Numbered from the stretch's first letter, positions 8,532 through 17,271 are shown. The stretch is 64,000 nucleotides of DNA from Phascolarctobacterium sp. (GCA_017467905.1 JAFUKD010000006.1:1-64000), one strand, 5' to 3'. Made by a program: numbers and translations. Notes: generated from the sequence alone by a model not told the origin.

Positions 8532-9728
8532 TTATTTTTCTTCATTATTAATAAGCTTATCATAAGCATTAGATACAACTGCCGTACCCTCACGTTGTGA
8601 ATCTTGCAAAGTTCTTAGATAGATATTGGTTGTTGCAATATTTGTATGACCAAGCATATTTTTCACAACATCTAATGGTACTTTATTACTCAAAGCATAT
8701 GTTGCTGCCATTCTACGGAATCCATGAATACCAACGTGCTTGATATCGTGCTTACGCAAAAAACTTCGTAACCAACTGTAGAAAGCCCCTAACGACGGCA
8801 TTTCTACTCTGTCTGTCACCGCCTTTAAAAACACGTAACCTTCAGGATTGGTCAACTGATGTTCAAATAGCCATCTATCTTGATAACGTTTATGCCTCTT
8901 GAATAGCTCCACAACTCTATCATCAATGTAAATAGTTCTATTAGACGTGAATGTTTTAGTATCTTTAACCATGGTTTTACGATCTTTTTCATATGCACCT
9001 TTATTTATTCGAATGCATTTAGCCTCAAAGTCCACGTCATTCCAAGTTAATGCAATATGTTCGCCTCTACGACAACCATCCAGTAAGCTCAGATAACAGA
9101 ACAGCTGGTGTTTAGTATTAGTATGATTATTCTTCAAAGCAAATAGTGCATCAAAAAACCTCTTCATCTCGTTACTCTGCCAAATCTCTGGTTTTGCATA
9201 GATTTTCTTTGGCCTGTCATCATCACTTAATGCAGAACATGGATTGACTGAGATATATCCCCAATCTACGGCCCTATTTAACATATTACGTAATAACTTG
9301 AAAATGTTAAAAATAGTTCCTAAAGACAGGTCTTTATCAAGTCCATCTAAACGCGTTCTTTCTACTTTCAATTCATTGAAGTAATCAGCAATATGCTTGG
9401 TGCTCAACTTCGTTATCCTAATAGCACCAAAGTAAGGAATTAATCTCTTATAAATCCAACGTCTATCACACTCTTGAGAATTTGGTCCAAGCTTCGAAAG
9501 ATGTCTTTCATCAAAAATGCGAGCGAACTCCGCAAAAGTCACTCTGCTATTGATTTGTGCTGGTTTCTTTTGGAATTCACACTCTAACTCAAACGCAATT
9601 TTCTTAGCTGCTCTCAAGGAGCTTGCTTCTATTGTTTTGGTTGCACGGTTAGGTTTACCATCAGCACGAAAGCCATTACTAATAAAAATCCGGTATTTAC
9701 CATTTCCAAGGTCTACTATACTAGCCAT
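8532..9728 (-). CDS. int: Tyrosine-family site-specific integrase
   Basis: 398 residues: an N-terminal arm-binding region, a SAM-like core-binding domain (about 60-170) and a C-terminal catalytic domain. Catalytic residues visible: Arg220 in GCRRGE, His335 and Arg338 in HGFRR, His361 in GHTN, and the nucleophile Tyr370 in NIYLRT. AAGGAG lies 8 bases before the ATG. Its position 55 bp from a tRNA-Arg gene and next to attL fits an integrase using the anticodon-loop region as its crossover. It is last in an operon with the excisionase and replication genes. Confidence 0.97.
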   Translation of the reverse strand: MASIVDLGNGKYRIFISNGFRADGKPNRATKTIEASSLRAAKKIAFELECEFQKKPAQINSRVTFAEFARIFDERHLSKLGPNSQECDRRWIYKRLIPYFGAIRITKLSTKHIADYFNELKVERTRLDGLDKDLSLGTIFNIFKLLRNMLNRAVDWGYISVNPCSALSDDDRPKKIYAKPEIWQSNEMKRFFDALFALKNNHTNTKHQLFCYLSLLDGCRRGEHIALTWNDVDFEAKCIRINKGAYEKDRKTMVKDTKTFTSNRTIYIDDRVVELFKRHKRYQDRWLFEHQLTNPEGYVFLKAVTDRVEMPSLGAFYSWLRSFLRKHDIKHVGIHGFRRMAATYALSNKVPLDVVKNMLGHTNIATTNIYLRTLQDSQREGTAVVSNAYDKLINNEEK

Positions 9729-9777
9729 TGCCTCAACTCCTTAAAGAAGAAGGCGAGCATTAAGCTCGCCTCTCAAA

Positions 9778-9969
9778 TTACGCAACCCCAAGTTGTCTAT
9801 CGCGCCATTGTAATACATAGCGTTCAGAAAACACCAATTTACCCCCGACTTTCAAAGCTTTCAGCTTCTTTTCGCGCACCAAGTTCAAAAGTGTTCTATA
9901 ACTCAGGTGTCCATCAAACAAATCCAATACCTGTTTAGAATTCAACAACTTATCGTTGGCCTCCATCAT
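9778..9969 (-). CDS. Excisionase-like helix-turn-helix protein
   Basis: 63 residues from the second ATG, which has AAGGAGGTGA at good spacing (an upstream ATG at 9993 lacks one). The body LLNSKQVLDLFDGHLSYRTLLNLVREKKLKALKVGGKLVFSERYVLQW is the winged-helix excisionase/MerR-like fold. It lies directly upstream of int in the same operon, the usual place for a directionality factor. It overlaps the end of the preceding gene by 20 bp. Confidence 0.8.
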   Translation of the reverse strand: MMEANDKLLNSKQVLDLFDGHLSYRTLLNLVREKKLKALKVGGKLVFSERYVLQWRDRQLGVA

Positions 9970-10480
9970 AAATCTCACCTCCTTCACAATCACAATTACC
10001 AGTCTTTAACTGCGGTAGCCCTGCAGTATCATAATAGTCAATGTTTCTATTAGCAATATATGCAACCATTCGTTGATCAAAATAATGGATAGCATTAACC
10101 TTCAGTTCTGACGGCCAATTGAAATAATGCTTAAAATTCACACCAAGCATACTAACGCCATAAGCAACAGCAGCTTGCATTAAAAAATTTTGAGCATCAT
10201 AAAAATTTTTGAAAATTCCTACTTGTAAGATAGTGATCAAATATTTGGAGCGTAGCAGAAACTCTAATTCAGCAGAATCTACAATAGCCAAACCTTCAGC
10301 TGCTAAAATAGCTCTAAACTTTTTACCATAAACATAATCATTAACTACTTTGTCTTGTTTATTAACAGAAACCGTACCAACAGTAGTTACACCAACAGGT
10401 GCAACACTACTATTGGGGTTGGGATTGAAATAATTACCGTTTCCTATTGCAGATTGATTCAAAATTTCATAAGCTTTCAT
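9950..10480 (-). CDS. Unknown protein between replication ATPase and excisionase
   Basis: 176 residues, family not recognised. There is a low-complexity Asn/Pro/Val-rich start (residues 8-40) and a helical middle with repeated aromatic residues (FKNFYDAQNFLMQAAVAYGV). The C-terminus contains CDCEGG but no complete metal site. AGGAGG precedes the ATG. It is cotranscribed with the ATPase (12-bp gap) and excisionase, so a role in element replication or maintenance is plausible but unproven. Confidence 0.7.
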   Translation of the reverse strand: MKAYEILNQSAIGNGNYFNPNPNSSVAPVGVTTVGTVSVNKQDKVVNDYVYGKKFRAILAAEGLAIVDSAELEFLLRSKYLITILQVGIFKNFYDAQNFLMQAAVAYGVSMLGVNFKHYFNWPSELKVNAIHYFDQRMVAYIANRNIDYYDTAGLPQLKTGNCDCEGGEIYDGGQR

Positions 10481-10492
10481 TATTATTACCTC

Positions 10493-12466
10493 CTAAAAAA
10501 GCATGTCAATATAAATTGCCAGCCAGCGTTCTCGTTTATACTGGCTATTAATTTTGCTTGGAATCATTCGTGTTAGACGTTTACCAGAATCACCCCACGC
10601 AGTGTACCCTTTTCTTTGAAGAGATTCCATCATCTCCTCGCAACTCTTATCAAGGCTCAAACAAGAATCTGAGGCGTATGCCTGTAATTTCTTGTACCAT
10701 TCTGCCTGTTTAACATAAATGATTGTACGTCCCTCTTCAGTGGTTCCTGTTATCGCAATGGTAGTTATATCCAATTGAGGAGCATCAAGAAGCATTTCAC
10801 GCAAGACTTTTATAGTAACGACCTTTATGCCGTCATCATTCAAGCCTTTCCGTAAGAGTTCAAGAAAGAGTTCTTCAGTACAAACGAAGGCCCTCTCCTT
10901 CTCTGCGCCTCCACAATATAAACCTACAGCTTGTCGAGCCATCGCCTCACGGCTTCTTATAAAGGACTCTTCTAATCGCGCCCATTCCTCGAAGTTTGAA
11001 ACAACAGCGTTGATGGCAAGCAGCACTTTCAAGTTACCAACAATACGAGGGTGTGCATTTGGTAGCATTCTAGTTGCTTTTTCAAGGAAATCCTCTTTAT
11101 TCTGCACCAGAAATGCTATCACTTGGGTTTGACATTGATACAGGTAGCGTATGAATGCTACAAAATATCTTTGCATAATCTCAGGACGATTCGTAAATTG
11201 TATTAACTGACTTAATATCAAATCACCCTTTTTAAACCTTATCGTTAAGTGCCGTGCATCAGAGCTTTCTGAGCTAGTAAGCATTCCAGTTTCGGCGGTT
11301 ACAATGCAGACTACTTCAGGCGCTTTAGTAACATCAACACTTTGGCTAAGATTACTTTTTACAACCTGACCTTTATCTGACAGAAAGCGTGTCAACCCTT
11401 CAATGCTTAACCTTGACTTATCGAGATGAACCTGAGAACCAGGAGCTACATCGTCAACGATACAGCTCTCATGTCGATATCCAGCAACAATTCCTTTAAG
11501 GATGCCCTTAGTAGTAGAATTATTGACAGCTATCAGCCGGTTTTCCCAGTCTTGGAATACATTATATAATTCACGACTAACCCCCGTTTTGTAACTCCCA
11601 CTCGGAGCCTCCAAAACTACCAAAAACTCAGGACGCAACCCACATTTTTTTAAAAATGGATACAAATAGCAAGCGTGCGCCGTCAGAAACATTGCTTGAA
11701 TAGCAGGACCATATTGCCCTACAGCCAAGAACTTTGTCCCTTCAATCACTGCATTTGGAATGTCTAGGTCATTCTTCCTAATTACAGAATAGTCACGGTT
11801 TGTAACATATACATCAGGACTAAATGAAGTATGGAAGAAATCCCCTTTTTCATCCTCTATCCAACCTTCTACTAAAGAAACTCTTTTAATTCTCAAGCAT
11901 TCAGCCGTCAAAGCCCGTAGTTCTTGAACATACGCATTAAACGCTGTACGGTTAAGGACTACACACCTACCTTGCTTCTTGGTAATCTCGCTATCGAGTT
12001 TTTCAATCTTCTCCAGGATTACTGACACGTAGAAAAATCTACAGCCTTCCATATTCACCCTAAAGGTAATTGTCTCTGCTTCAAAATCACCATTAGCTAC
12101 TTTCTGAACTTCCCTGATTTCAGTAGGCTGCAACACAAAGTTAGCAATCAACTCACCTTTAGAAGAACCTTTCCCTCTTGTGTAAAGGCAGTTTTGGACC
12201 TCAATCAAAGATAGTTTTTTTACATCTCGTTCATGATACTCTTCGGTATTTGTTATAGCCAAAGGTTTCGTAAAGATGCTACTAGCTAAATAACCATACT
12301 GACTATCTACCTCGTAGCAAGATTGGATAGTATCTGGTCTACCATAGTGATGGTCACTCTGGTCAATACTAGTGTAAACTTGAGCTAGTTGTGTTTTTTT
12401 CAATTCCTCGCTCAAAGTTACTGGTTCTGTAAACAGCATATCATTAGCGATTTCCATGTAAGCCAT
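10493..12466 (-). CDS. DUF927-like replication ATPase/helicase of the element
   Basis: 657 residues from the ATG that has AAAGGGGTGA upstream; an earlier ATG at 12508 would run through a palindromic operator. A P-loop-like EAPSGSYKTG lies near residue 290, with the usual second Gly replaced by Tyr. It is followed by an acidic strand CIVDDVAPG. This layout resembles DUF927-type helicases found next to primases in plasmids and phages. No primase domain is obvious. Likely the element's replication initiator or helicase. Confidence 0.65.
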   Translation of the reverse strand: MAYMEIANDMLFTEPVTLSEELKKTQLAQVYTSIDQSDHHYGRPDTIQSCYEVDSQYGYLASSIFTKPLAITNTEEYHERDVKKLSLIEVQNCLYTRGKGSSKGELIANFVLQPTEIREVQKVANGDFEAETITFRVNMEGCRFFYVSVILEKIEKLDSEITKKQGRCVVLNRTAFNAYVQELRALTAECLRIKRVSLVEGWIEDEKGDFFHTSFSPDVYVTNRDYSVIRKNDLDIPNAVIEGTKFLAVGQYGPAIQAMFLTAHACYLYPFLKKCGLRPEFLVVLEAPSGSYKTGVSRELYNVFQDWENRLIAVNNSTTKGILKGIVAGYRHESCIVDDVAPGSQVHLDKSRLSIEGLTRFLSDKGQVVKSNLSQSVDVTKAPEVVCIVTAETGMLTSSESSDARHLTIRFKKGDLILSQLIQFTNRPEIMQRYFVAFIRYLYQCQTQVIAFLVQNKEDFLEKATRMLPNAHPRIVGNLKVLLAINAVVSNFEEWARLEESFIRSREAMARQAVGLYCGGAEKERAFVCTEELFLELLRKGLNDDGIKVVTIKVLREMLLDAPQLDITTIAITGTTEEGRTIIYVKQAEWYKKLQAYASDSCLSLDKSCEEMMESLQRKGYTAWGDSGKRLTRMIPSKINSQYKRERWLAIYIDMLF

Positions 12467-12489
12467 TGAGTCACCCCTTTCATCGTAAT

Positions 12490-12508
12490 GTGTCGAACAT
12501 ATCGACAC
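12490..12508. promoter_or_regulatory. Palindromic operator upstream of the replication operon
   Basis: GTGTCGA, 5 bp, TCGACAC: a perfect 7-bp inverted repeat 24 bp before the chosen start of the ATPase gene. Probable repressor site; no cognate repressor is identifiable. Confidence 0.5.
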
Positions 12509-12586
12509 GGAAATAATAACTCATCTCTCAGTTAAAAAAAATGGAGACAAATTCACAGAAAGTGGCAATTAAAGCCTACATAAAAT

Positions 12587-12645
12587 AAAAACAGGCAACT
12601 ATTTAGCTCTTTTATTGAAAAAGCACCTAATAATTACCTGTTTTC
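12587..12645 (-). terminator. Terminator after the 547-residue gene
   Basis: Inverted AAAACAGG...CCTGTTTT with further partial pairing and a minus-strand T run (TTTTTATTTT), 20-80 bp after the stop codon. Confidence 0.6.
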
Positions 12646-12664
12646 TCCATTATGTTATTTTGGC

Positions 12665-14308
12665 TTATTCTATGGTGTTTAAGTACGCTTCGATTTCCTC
12701 CCGCGTTTCATTCAAGAAATAATAAACGTACAAATTATCTCTCGTGTACTCCGATGTCCCTTCAACTATTTTTGTAGCATTATTGTATAGACTTAGAAAA
12801 GCATCAGAAAAACATTCTGCTTTAGGAGCGGCTATTATAGGTAATAAAAACTTTAAAATACTACCAACGACATACTTGACATCATAAATCATATACGGCT
12901 CAACTTCTTGAACATTAACCGGCACGTCTTTATCCTTAACCTCTTTTTTGAGCATATTAAAAAATCGCTTCCCAAAATCCTTAGAAGCATCTTTACCTAT
13001 CTGCATCATACAGTAAATTAGTCGCAACAAGATAACACATTCTTTTATACTCACTTTTACCATACCGTTATCAGAATCATAAAAAAGACTAAAATATTTC
13101 AGTGCTCGTTGAGTTTTTTCATTCCGCTCATTCATGAAGGCATACCTTATTAAATCCTTATAAGGTGTCAGTAGTCTTTTTTCCTCATTTATAAAACACC
13201 CATTTTTAGTATCAATCTCTATCTCCCTGGTATCTAACATCAATTGGTCATAAATTTTATTTAATTCATTAAACCTCTTTACATCCTTTTCTTCGCTTAA
13301 ATCTAAGCCTTTTTTTGAAAGAACTTGTAAATATTCCTTTATCCTTCTACTTGCTTCTTTTCTTGTTTCCAGCATCACTTCAATACTTTTACGCCTAAGT
13401 GTTACATAAAATTCAGCAAATACATCCTTTTTATATTCCTCACACATTTGTTCCTTAGCCCTAAGCCAGGCAATTATATCTATAAATAAAATTCTTTGGC
13501 CCACATTTTTTATACCAGGTAACCGTTCTGTAACAGTAGCAGGAAAACTTGGGTTCTCAACCGCATAACAGAACCTACAATCTGATATTCGATTCACCAA
13601 AGGTGAAATTTCCTTTAAGTTTATATATGCACATGCCATTTTCATATAATCACTATATGCCCCTATGTATTGGCCATATGGATTCAACTCGTAGCAATAG
13701 TCATTCGTTTTATCCCTCCACTTGACGCGTTCCGCCTTGTTAAGAACGAGCAGATAATACTTATCTATATTTTCACAAAAATCAAACAACCTGTCATAAT
13801 ATTCGTCAATATTCTTTTTAGTTTCTTCAGTAATCTCTTTCTCTACTTCCTTTCTTAACGCCTCAATTTCATCTATTTTTTTTATCTTTACATCTTTATT
13901 ATCTACAGATGAACCCTTCCAATAACATTTTGCAAGAAATTTAACTATTTTTAATGTCAACTCATCATTTTTGCTTATCCCTTCACTTCCAAATCCAATC
14001 TCATCTCTATCATACTTAGACAACCATCTTTTATAGAAACTTTCTCTATCTACTTTGCCTTTGAATAACCACGAGTTTATTCTATCTATATCATTATCAA
14101 CAAGCTCTTCATCTACAACATCTACATTTTTAGCACTCCAAGCATAAATGATCCTTGCCAAATCCCTTTTAGAAACTTTACTGTACTTACACTCTCCTCC
14201 AAAATCAAAGTCACACTCTAAGGAGTCAATGTCAATTTTTGTTTTACTCTCCCGTCCAATGTCCGAAGGGTTAGTTTCGACCTTTGATGCCCTTGTCCTT
14301 TTCCCCAT
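12665..14308 (-). CDS. Unknown 547-residue charged protein of the mobile element
   Basis: No family recognised. The first 30 residues are polar, then the chain is largely helical and highly charged, with a likely coiled coil at about 145-175 (KKIDEIEALRKEVEKEI) and a second around 300-360. A CRFCYAVENP segment near the middle has two cysteines. No membrane segment or nuclease motif is visible. It is a single gene with its own ribosome site (GGAGGG) and terminator, between the replication operon and a structured noncoding region. That is the kind of slot that often holds accessory or defence genes, but no function can be assigned. Confidence 0.65.
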   Translation of the reverse strand: MGKRTRASKVETNPSDIGRESKTKIDIDSLECDFDFGGECKYSKVSKRDLARIIYAWSAKNVDVVDEELVDNDIDRINSWLFKGKVDRESFYKRWLSKYDRDEIGFGSEGISKNDELTLKIVKFLAKCYWKGSSVDNKDVKIKKIDEIEALRKEVEKEITEETKKNIDEYYDRLFDFCENIDKYYLLVLNKAERVKWRDKTNDYCYELNPYGQYIGAYSDYMKMACAYINLKEISPLVNRISDCRFCYAVENPSFPATVTERLPGIKNVGQRILFIDIIAWLRAKEQMCEEYKKDVFAEFYVTLRRKSIEVMLETRKEASRRIKEYLQVLSKKGLDLSEEKDVKRFNELNKIYDQLMLDTREIEIDTKNGCFINEEKRLLTPYKDLIRYAFMNERNEKTQRALKYFSLFYDSDNGMVKVSIKECVILLRLIYCMMQIGKDASKDFGKRFFNMLKKEVKDKDVPVNVQEVEPYMIYDVKYVVGSILKFLLPIIAAPKAECFSDAFLSLYNNATKIVEGTSEYTRDNLYVYYFLNETREEIEAYLNTIE

Positions 14309-14330
14309 TATAATACCCTCCTGTCCTAAA

Positions 14331-14528
14331 GGTTGTCCAAGAACTTGTCCAAAACCAAAATATGCCTAATCAGCACTTATAAAAACCCGCTCGGACAAGT
14401 TTATGTCCCCTATATATGATGGCAACAACCACTCGCTTTCCAAAGCCTTGTTAAGCTACATTTGTCCCAATTGCCCCTCAAATAACCTTATTCACCATAT
14501 TTTCCCATAGGACATATTAGGGGACAAG
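14331..14528. repeat. Clustered TTGTCC/GGACAA words
   Basis: TTGTCC, TTGTCC, GGACAAG, TGTCCCC, TTGTCCC, GGACAT and GGGACAAG fall within about 200 bp, in both orientations. Spacing is irregular, so these are iteron-like at best. Confidence 0.4.
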
Positions 14529-14651
14529 ATTTAGTACAAATGCAGGTAAGAACTTAGTTAACAATACAATTAGCCACTTCCTCCTTAACTCCTGCCTATC
14601 TACGAATCAAAATCCACAAATTATGCTGGTATCTTCCGTATCTTGCTATTA

Positions 14652-14804
14652 ATAATTAGCGCAGCTAAAGTATTTTTTAACAGACACTATCAGAAAGCTA
14701 TTACAGTAGGCATAAATAATATGTACTATGTCTGTTAAAAAATACCTTAGCGACAAAACTTCGTAGACAGCGAAGCTGTCGAAGAATGTTTTGTCGCTAA
14801 TTAT
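14652..14804. repeat. Nested long inverted repeats (candidate origin)
   Basis: Outer arms ATAATTAGCG/CGCTAATTAT (14652-14661, 14795-14804). A 22-bp arm CTAAAGTATTTTTTAACAG.. at 14665-14686 repeats inverted at 14729-14750 with one mismatch. A third stem GCGACAAAAC/GTTTTGTCGC (14750-14759, 14788-14797) encloses GACAG/CTGTC. Together they could form two adjacent cruciforms. Confidence 0.7.
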
Positions 14805-14939
14805 GTTCCTTATCATCATTGAATCTATCTATTAAATTCATCTATACTCTATCCTCCTTTCAGACCTAGTAATGTTAAATCTACTAGTATAAGATTATAA
14901 AAAATTTATAACATCACTATTATAATAATCAAAAAGAAT

Positions 14940-14985
14940 AATGTATTGACCACCAGAAAGTTATATTCCTGTTAGTCAATACATT
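14940..14985 (-). terminator. Terminator of the S6-ERF operon
   Basis: Minus-strand AATGTATTGAC...GTCAATACATT, 11-bp stem followed by ATTCTTTTT, 26 bp after the last stop codon. Confidence 0.75.
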
Positions 14986-15010
14986 ACCTATCTCCTTAAG
15001 AATTTGATAT

Positions 15011-15289
15011 TTAAACTAAGAATTTTAATATTGTTTTACTCAACAACCGTTTCTCTGCTACCCTCATTTTCTTTAAAGAAACTAACTCTTTTGTAAGTTC
15101 CAGAATCTCCTTTTCATCCATAGTTCTCAAGAACCTACGCAACCTTGAAATCATGATGTTAGCAATACGTTCTATAACCACTATGTTTCGTAAGTCATTA
15201 TTCTCTTTCAATAGCTCTGATATAAGATTATCACTCGTACTCATCATATCTCTTAACATATGCTTATCTAAGGCTGACAATGGTCTCAT
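15011..15289 (-). CDS. Small helical protein, unknown
   Basis: 92 residues from the ATG with AGGAGG seven bases upstream (a longer reading to 15346 would overlap the ERF gene and lacks a ribosome site). Nearly all helical and rich in Leu, Arg and Lys (ERIANIMISRLRRFLRTMDEKEILELTKELVSL in the middle). Not recognised. Last gene of the S6-ERF operon, so perhaps an accessory to the annealing protein. Confidence 0.65.
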   Translation of the reverse strand: MRPLSALDKHMLRDMMSTSDNLISELLKENNDLRNIVVIERIANIMISRLRRFLRTMDEKEILELTKELVSLKKMRVAEKRLLSKTILKFLV

Positions 15290-15299
15290 GATAATCCTC

Positions 15300-15902
15300 C
15301 TATGCAGCTTTATTAGCAAGTTTTTGACAATCTCTACACAATACACGCCCGTATCTATTGTTTGAGAAACTTATCACTCTTGCATCAGTGATAATCGTCC
15401 CACAATCTACACAAGCTTTAGAATTACTAGTTGTCTTTGGTTGGGTAGTAGGTTTAGCTTTTTCAGAAGTTGCTTCATCAGTACCCGTATCCGCTTCTGG
15501 ATCATCACCAGTAGCAATACAAAGACTAAGCATAAAAGCATATTTAATGGCAGCTGTTTGAGCCTTCATAACGGCTTTATCACCTGCATCTTGTCCAGAG
15601 CCAATACCAAATAAATCTACTGATTCTCCTGTGTCGCTATCAATAAGATGTACCTGAACACTGACAGTTGCAAGGTGTTCTTTCTTTTCATTCCGATTCA
15701 ATACTTCAAGCATAGATTCAAGAGTAGGAGATACAATGCTTGCAATGTTGTACTTAGTAAGAGAAGCATTCACTTTTTGAAGCACATCTTCTGCAGTAGC
15801 ATATTTGTAATTATGGTAATCATTTTGACCGTTCTTGATTACATGACTACATTCACTCATAACCTTTACCAATTTCTTTGCGATATTTTTATTTTCCAAC
15901 AT
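15300..15902 (-). CDS. ERF-family single-strand annealing recombinase with zinc ribbon
   Basis: 200 residues. The first ~130 match the ERF family (phage P22-type annealing proteins): KNGQNDYHNYKYATAEDVLQ near the start, then the hallmark GIGSGQDAGDKAVMKAQTAAIKYA and LCIATGDDPE. A Thr/Lys-rich linker leads to a C-terminal CVDCG...CRDC pair, a probable four-cysteine zinc ribbon. AAGGAGG precedes the ATG. Such proteins pair single strands during phage or plasmid recombination. It is cotranscribed with an S6 homologue and two small proteins. Confidence 0.88.
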   Translation of the reverse strand: MLENKNIAKKLVKVMSECSHVIKNGQNDYHNYKYATAEDVLQKVNASLTKYNIASIVSPTLESMLEVLNRNEKKEHLATVSVQVHLIDSDTGESVDLFGIGSGQDAGDKAVMKAQTAAIKYAFMLSLCIATGDDPEADTGTDEATSEKAKPTTQPKTTSNSKACVDCGTIITDARVISFSNNRYGRVLCRDCQKLANKAA

Positions 15903-15911
15903 AGTTCCTCC

Positions 15912-16202
15912 TTAATTATCACTAGGGAAAAGTATGGTTACAATGGTATATTCAACTTTGTTTTCACTCTCTGCCATAATCCAAATCTTTCCCTTGGTCG
16001 TTTCATAAACTGCTAATACTCTATCTTTATATTTAAGAGTATCATTATTTACGATGATATCTTCTGGTGATGTCTCACCAAAGTCTAAACGTAAAAACTT
16101 AGAGGTAGCAGTCATTACTTCCTTACTAAAAGTTTTAGATTCTTTAGTCGCTAAATCAATAGTTTCTGTTTTGCAAATTCTTGCCTTATCAAATGGTCTC
16201 AT
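15912..16202 (-). CDS. Small unknown protein between S6 and ERF
   Basis: 96 residues from the ATG preceded by AAAAGGTGA (a GTG three codons earlier is also possible). It looks like a small beta-rich domain (DRVLAVYETTKGKIWIMAESENKVEYTIVTILF) with no recognised motif. The start region overlaps the S6 stop codon, so translation is probably coupled. ssb usually occupies this position after rpsF, but I see no OB-fold signature, so I do not call it SSB. Confidence 0.65.
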   Translation of the reverse strand: MRPFDKARICKTETIDLATKESKTFSKEVMTATSKFLRLDFGETSPEDIIVNNDTLKYKDRVLAVYETTKGKIWIMAESENKVEYTIVTILFPSDN

Positions 16203-16203
16203 G

Positions 16204-16491
16204 CTATTCACCTTTTCTGATAATCATATGTCGAAGTATTTCATCGGTGCTAATCTTCATAGCTCTGTCAAGTTCATGCACGCACTTCGATTCAGCCAAA
16301 AATGTTACAAGCACATATAATCCTTCCTTTAAATTTTGAATCTCATAGGCAAGACGTTTCTTGCCCCAGCGGTCTACTTTTTCGATGATACCGCCATTAT
16401 TAGTTATCAGTGTGTTGAATTTGCTGACGATGTTTTCAAACGCATCATCTTCCATAGGTTTGACGATATACATAATTTCATAACTTTTCAT
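16204..16491 (-). CDS. rpsF: Ribosomal protein S6 homologue on the mobile element
   Basis: 95 residues, full length for Firmicute S6: MKSYEIMYIVKP start, GGIIEKVDRWGKKRLAYEIQ centre and MKISTDEILRHMIIRKG end. GGAGG lies 8 bases before this ATG; a longer reading to 16518 would include part of the IS end. In chromosomes rpsF is followed by ssb and rpsR; here it is followed by an unknown gene and an ERF annealing protein. It is therefore probably an extra, element-borne copy. An IS200 end lies only ~15 bp upstream, so its original promoter may be lost. Confidence 0.9.
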   Translation of the reverse strand: MKSYEIMYIVKPMEDDAFENIVSKFNTLITNNGGIIEKVDRWGKKRLAYEIQNLKEGLYVLVTFLAESKCVHELDRAMKISTDEILRHMIIRKGE

Positions 16492-16504
16492 TATATTTAC
16501 CTCC

Positions 16505-17222
16505 ATAATCAGCACCACCCGTAAAACGGGTGGTTTGCTCTGAGGTTAGAAACCTCTTATGCCAGCTGAGACTTAAGTCTCACCAAAAATCCTCCAGCTG
16601 CACATTATTTACTAGCTAGCCCCTTAACAGGGGCTACTTTTATTTAATAGTCATTTTTCAAAAGGATCAATCAACTCTTTTAATACCAGTTGGTCGCTCA
16701 TCCTATCTTCTTGCAATTGTTCCGCTATATATTTCTTTATAGCTTTCTCATTGCGTCCTACCGCATCCACAAAATATCCTTTGCACCAAAATCTTCTGTT
16801 GCCATATTTATATTTAAGATTTGCGTGTCGTTCAAATATCTCCAACGAACTTTTGCCTTTCAAATATACTATAAAATCTGATACAGCATATTTAAGCGGA
16901 ATACTCACTAACATATGGATATGGTCAAGGCAGGCAGTCGCCTCCAATATCGTTACACCTTTTCTTGCACATAACTTTCTCAATATTTTACCAATGTCTT
17001 GTTTTATCTTCCCATATATAACCATCCTTCTAAACTTTGGCGCAAACACTATATGATAATTGCATCTCCATTTGTATGTGATAAAGTATTTAAGTCAGAC
17101 ATACTAAAAAGCCTCCTTTGATTTTTATGTGCAGCTGGGGAGCTACACTTATTTTATCAAAGGAGGCTTTACTTCATTTTCATAGCTAGAAGCTTCCTGA
17201 ACCACACGCATAGCGCGTGGTT
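16505..17222 (-). mobile_element. IS200-type insertion sequence, decayed
   Basis: About 720 bp, the usual size for IS200. It contains one Y1 transposase reading frame (frameshifted) flanked by subterminal hairpins: ACCACCCGTAAAACGGGTGGT at the transposase 3' side and CCACACGCATAGCGCGTGG at the 5' side. No tnpB. It lies exactly between element genes and the housekeeping block. End positions are approximate. Confidence 0.8.
16651..17102 (-). pseudogene. tnpA: IS200 transposase TnpA, frameshifted
   Basis: The HUH motif DHIHM and the catalytic Tyr in KAIKKYIAEQ are intact, and the downstream frame FAPKFRRMVIYGKIKQDIG matches IS200 transposases. The N-terminus MSDLNTLSHT begins at 17102 in a different frame. 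One base is missing around 17071-17073 between the conserved Thr and KWRCNYHIV, and the upstream frame then meets a stop. The residual 132-codon frame lacks the N-terminal strand, so transposition is probably lost. Confidence 0.85.
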
Positions 17223-17238
17223 TTCTTCACACCAAAAG

Positions 17239-17269
17239 AAAAGACTCTGGAATTTTCCAGAGTCTTTTT
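17239..17269 (-). terminator. Terminator of the purC-carB operon
   Basis: Minus-strand AAAAAGACTCTGGAA, AA, TTCCAGAGTCTTTT: a 14-bp perfect stem with flanking T run immediately after the carB stop codon. Confidence 0.92.
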
Positions 17270-17271
17270 CT

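Larger units (their letters stand above)
14309..15010. other. 700-bp gene-free region with repeats and cruciforms
   Basis: No credible ORF. It contains clustered GGACA/TGTCC words (14331-14528), a 153-bp nested inverted-repeat structure (14652-14804) and a terminator (14940-14985). Its position next to the replication genes makes it the best candidate for the element's replication or transfer origin. Confidence 0.6.

Noticed and set aside
15912-16202. ssb gene after rpsF
   Set aside because: Position fits, but the 96-residue product lacks the OB-fold signature and acidic tail of SSB.
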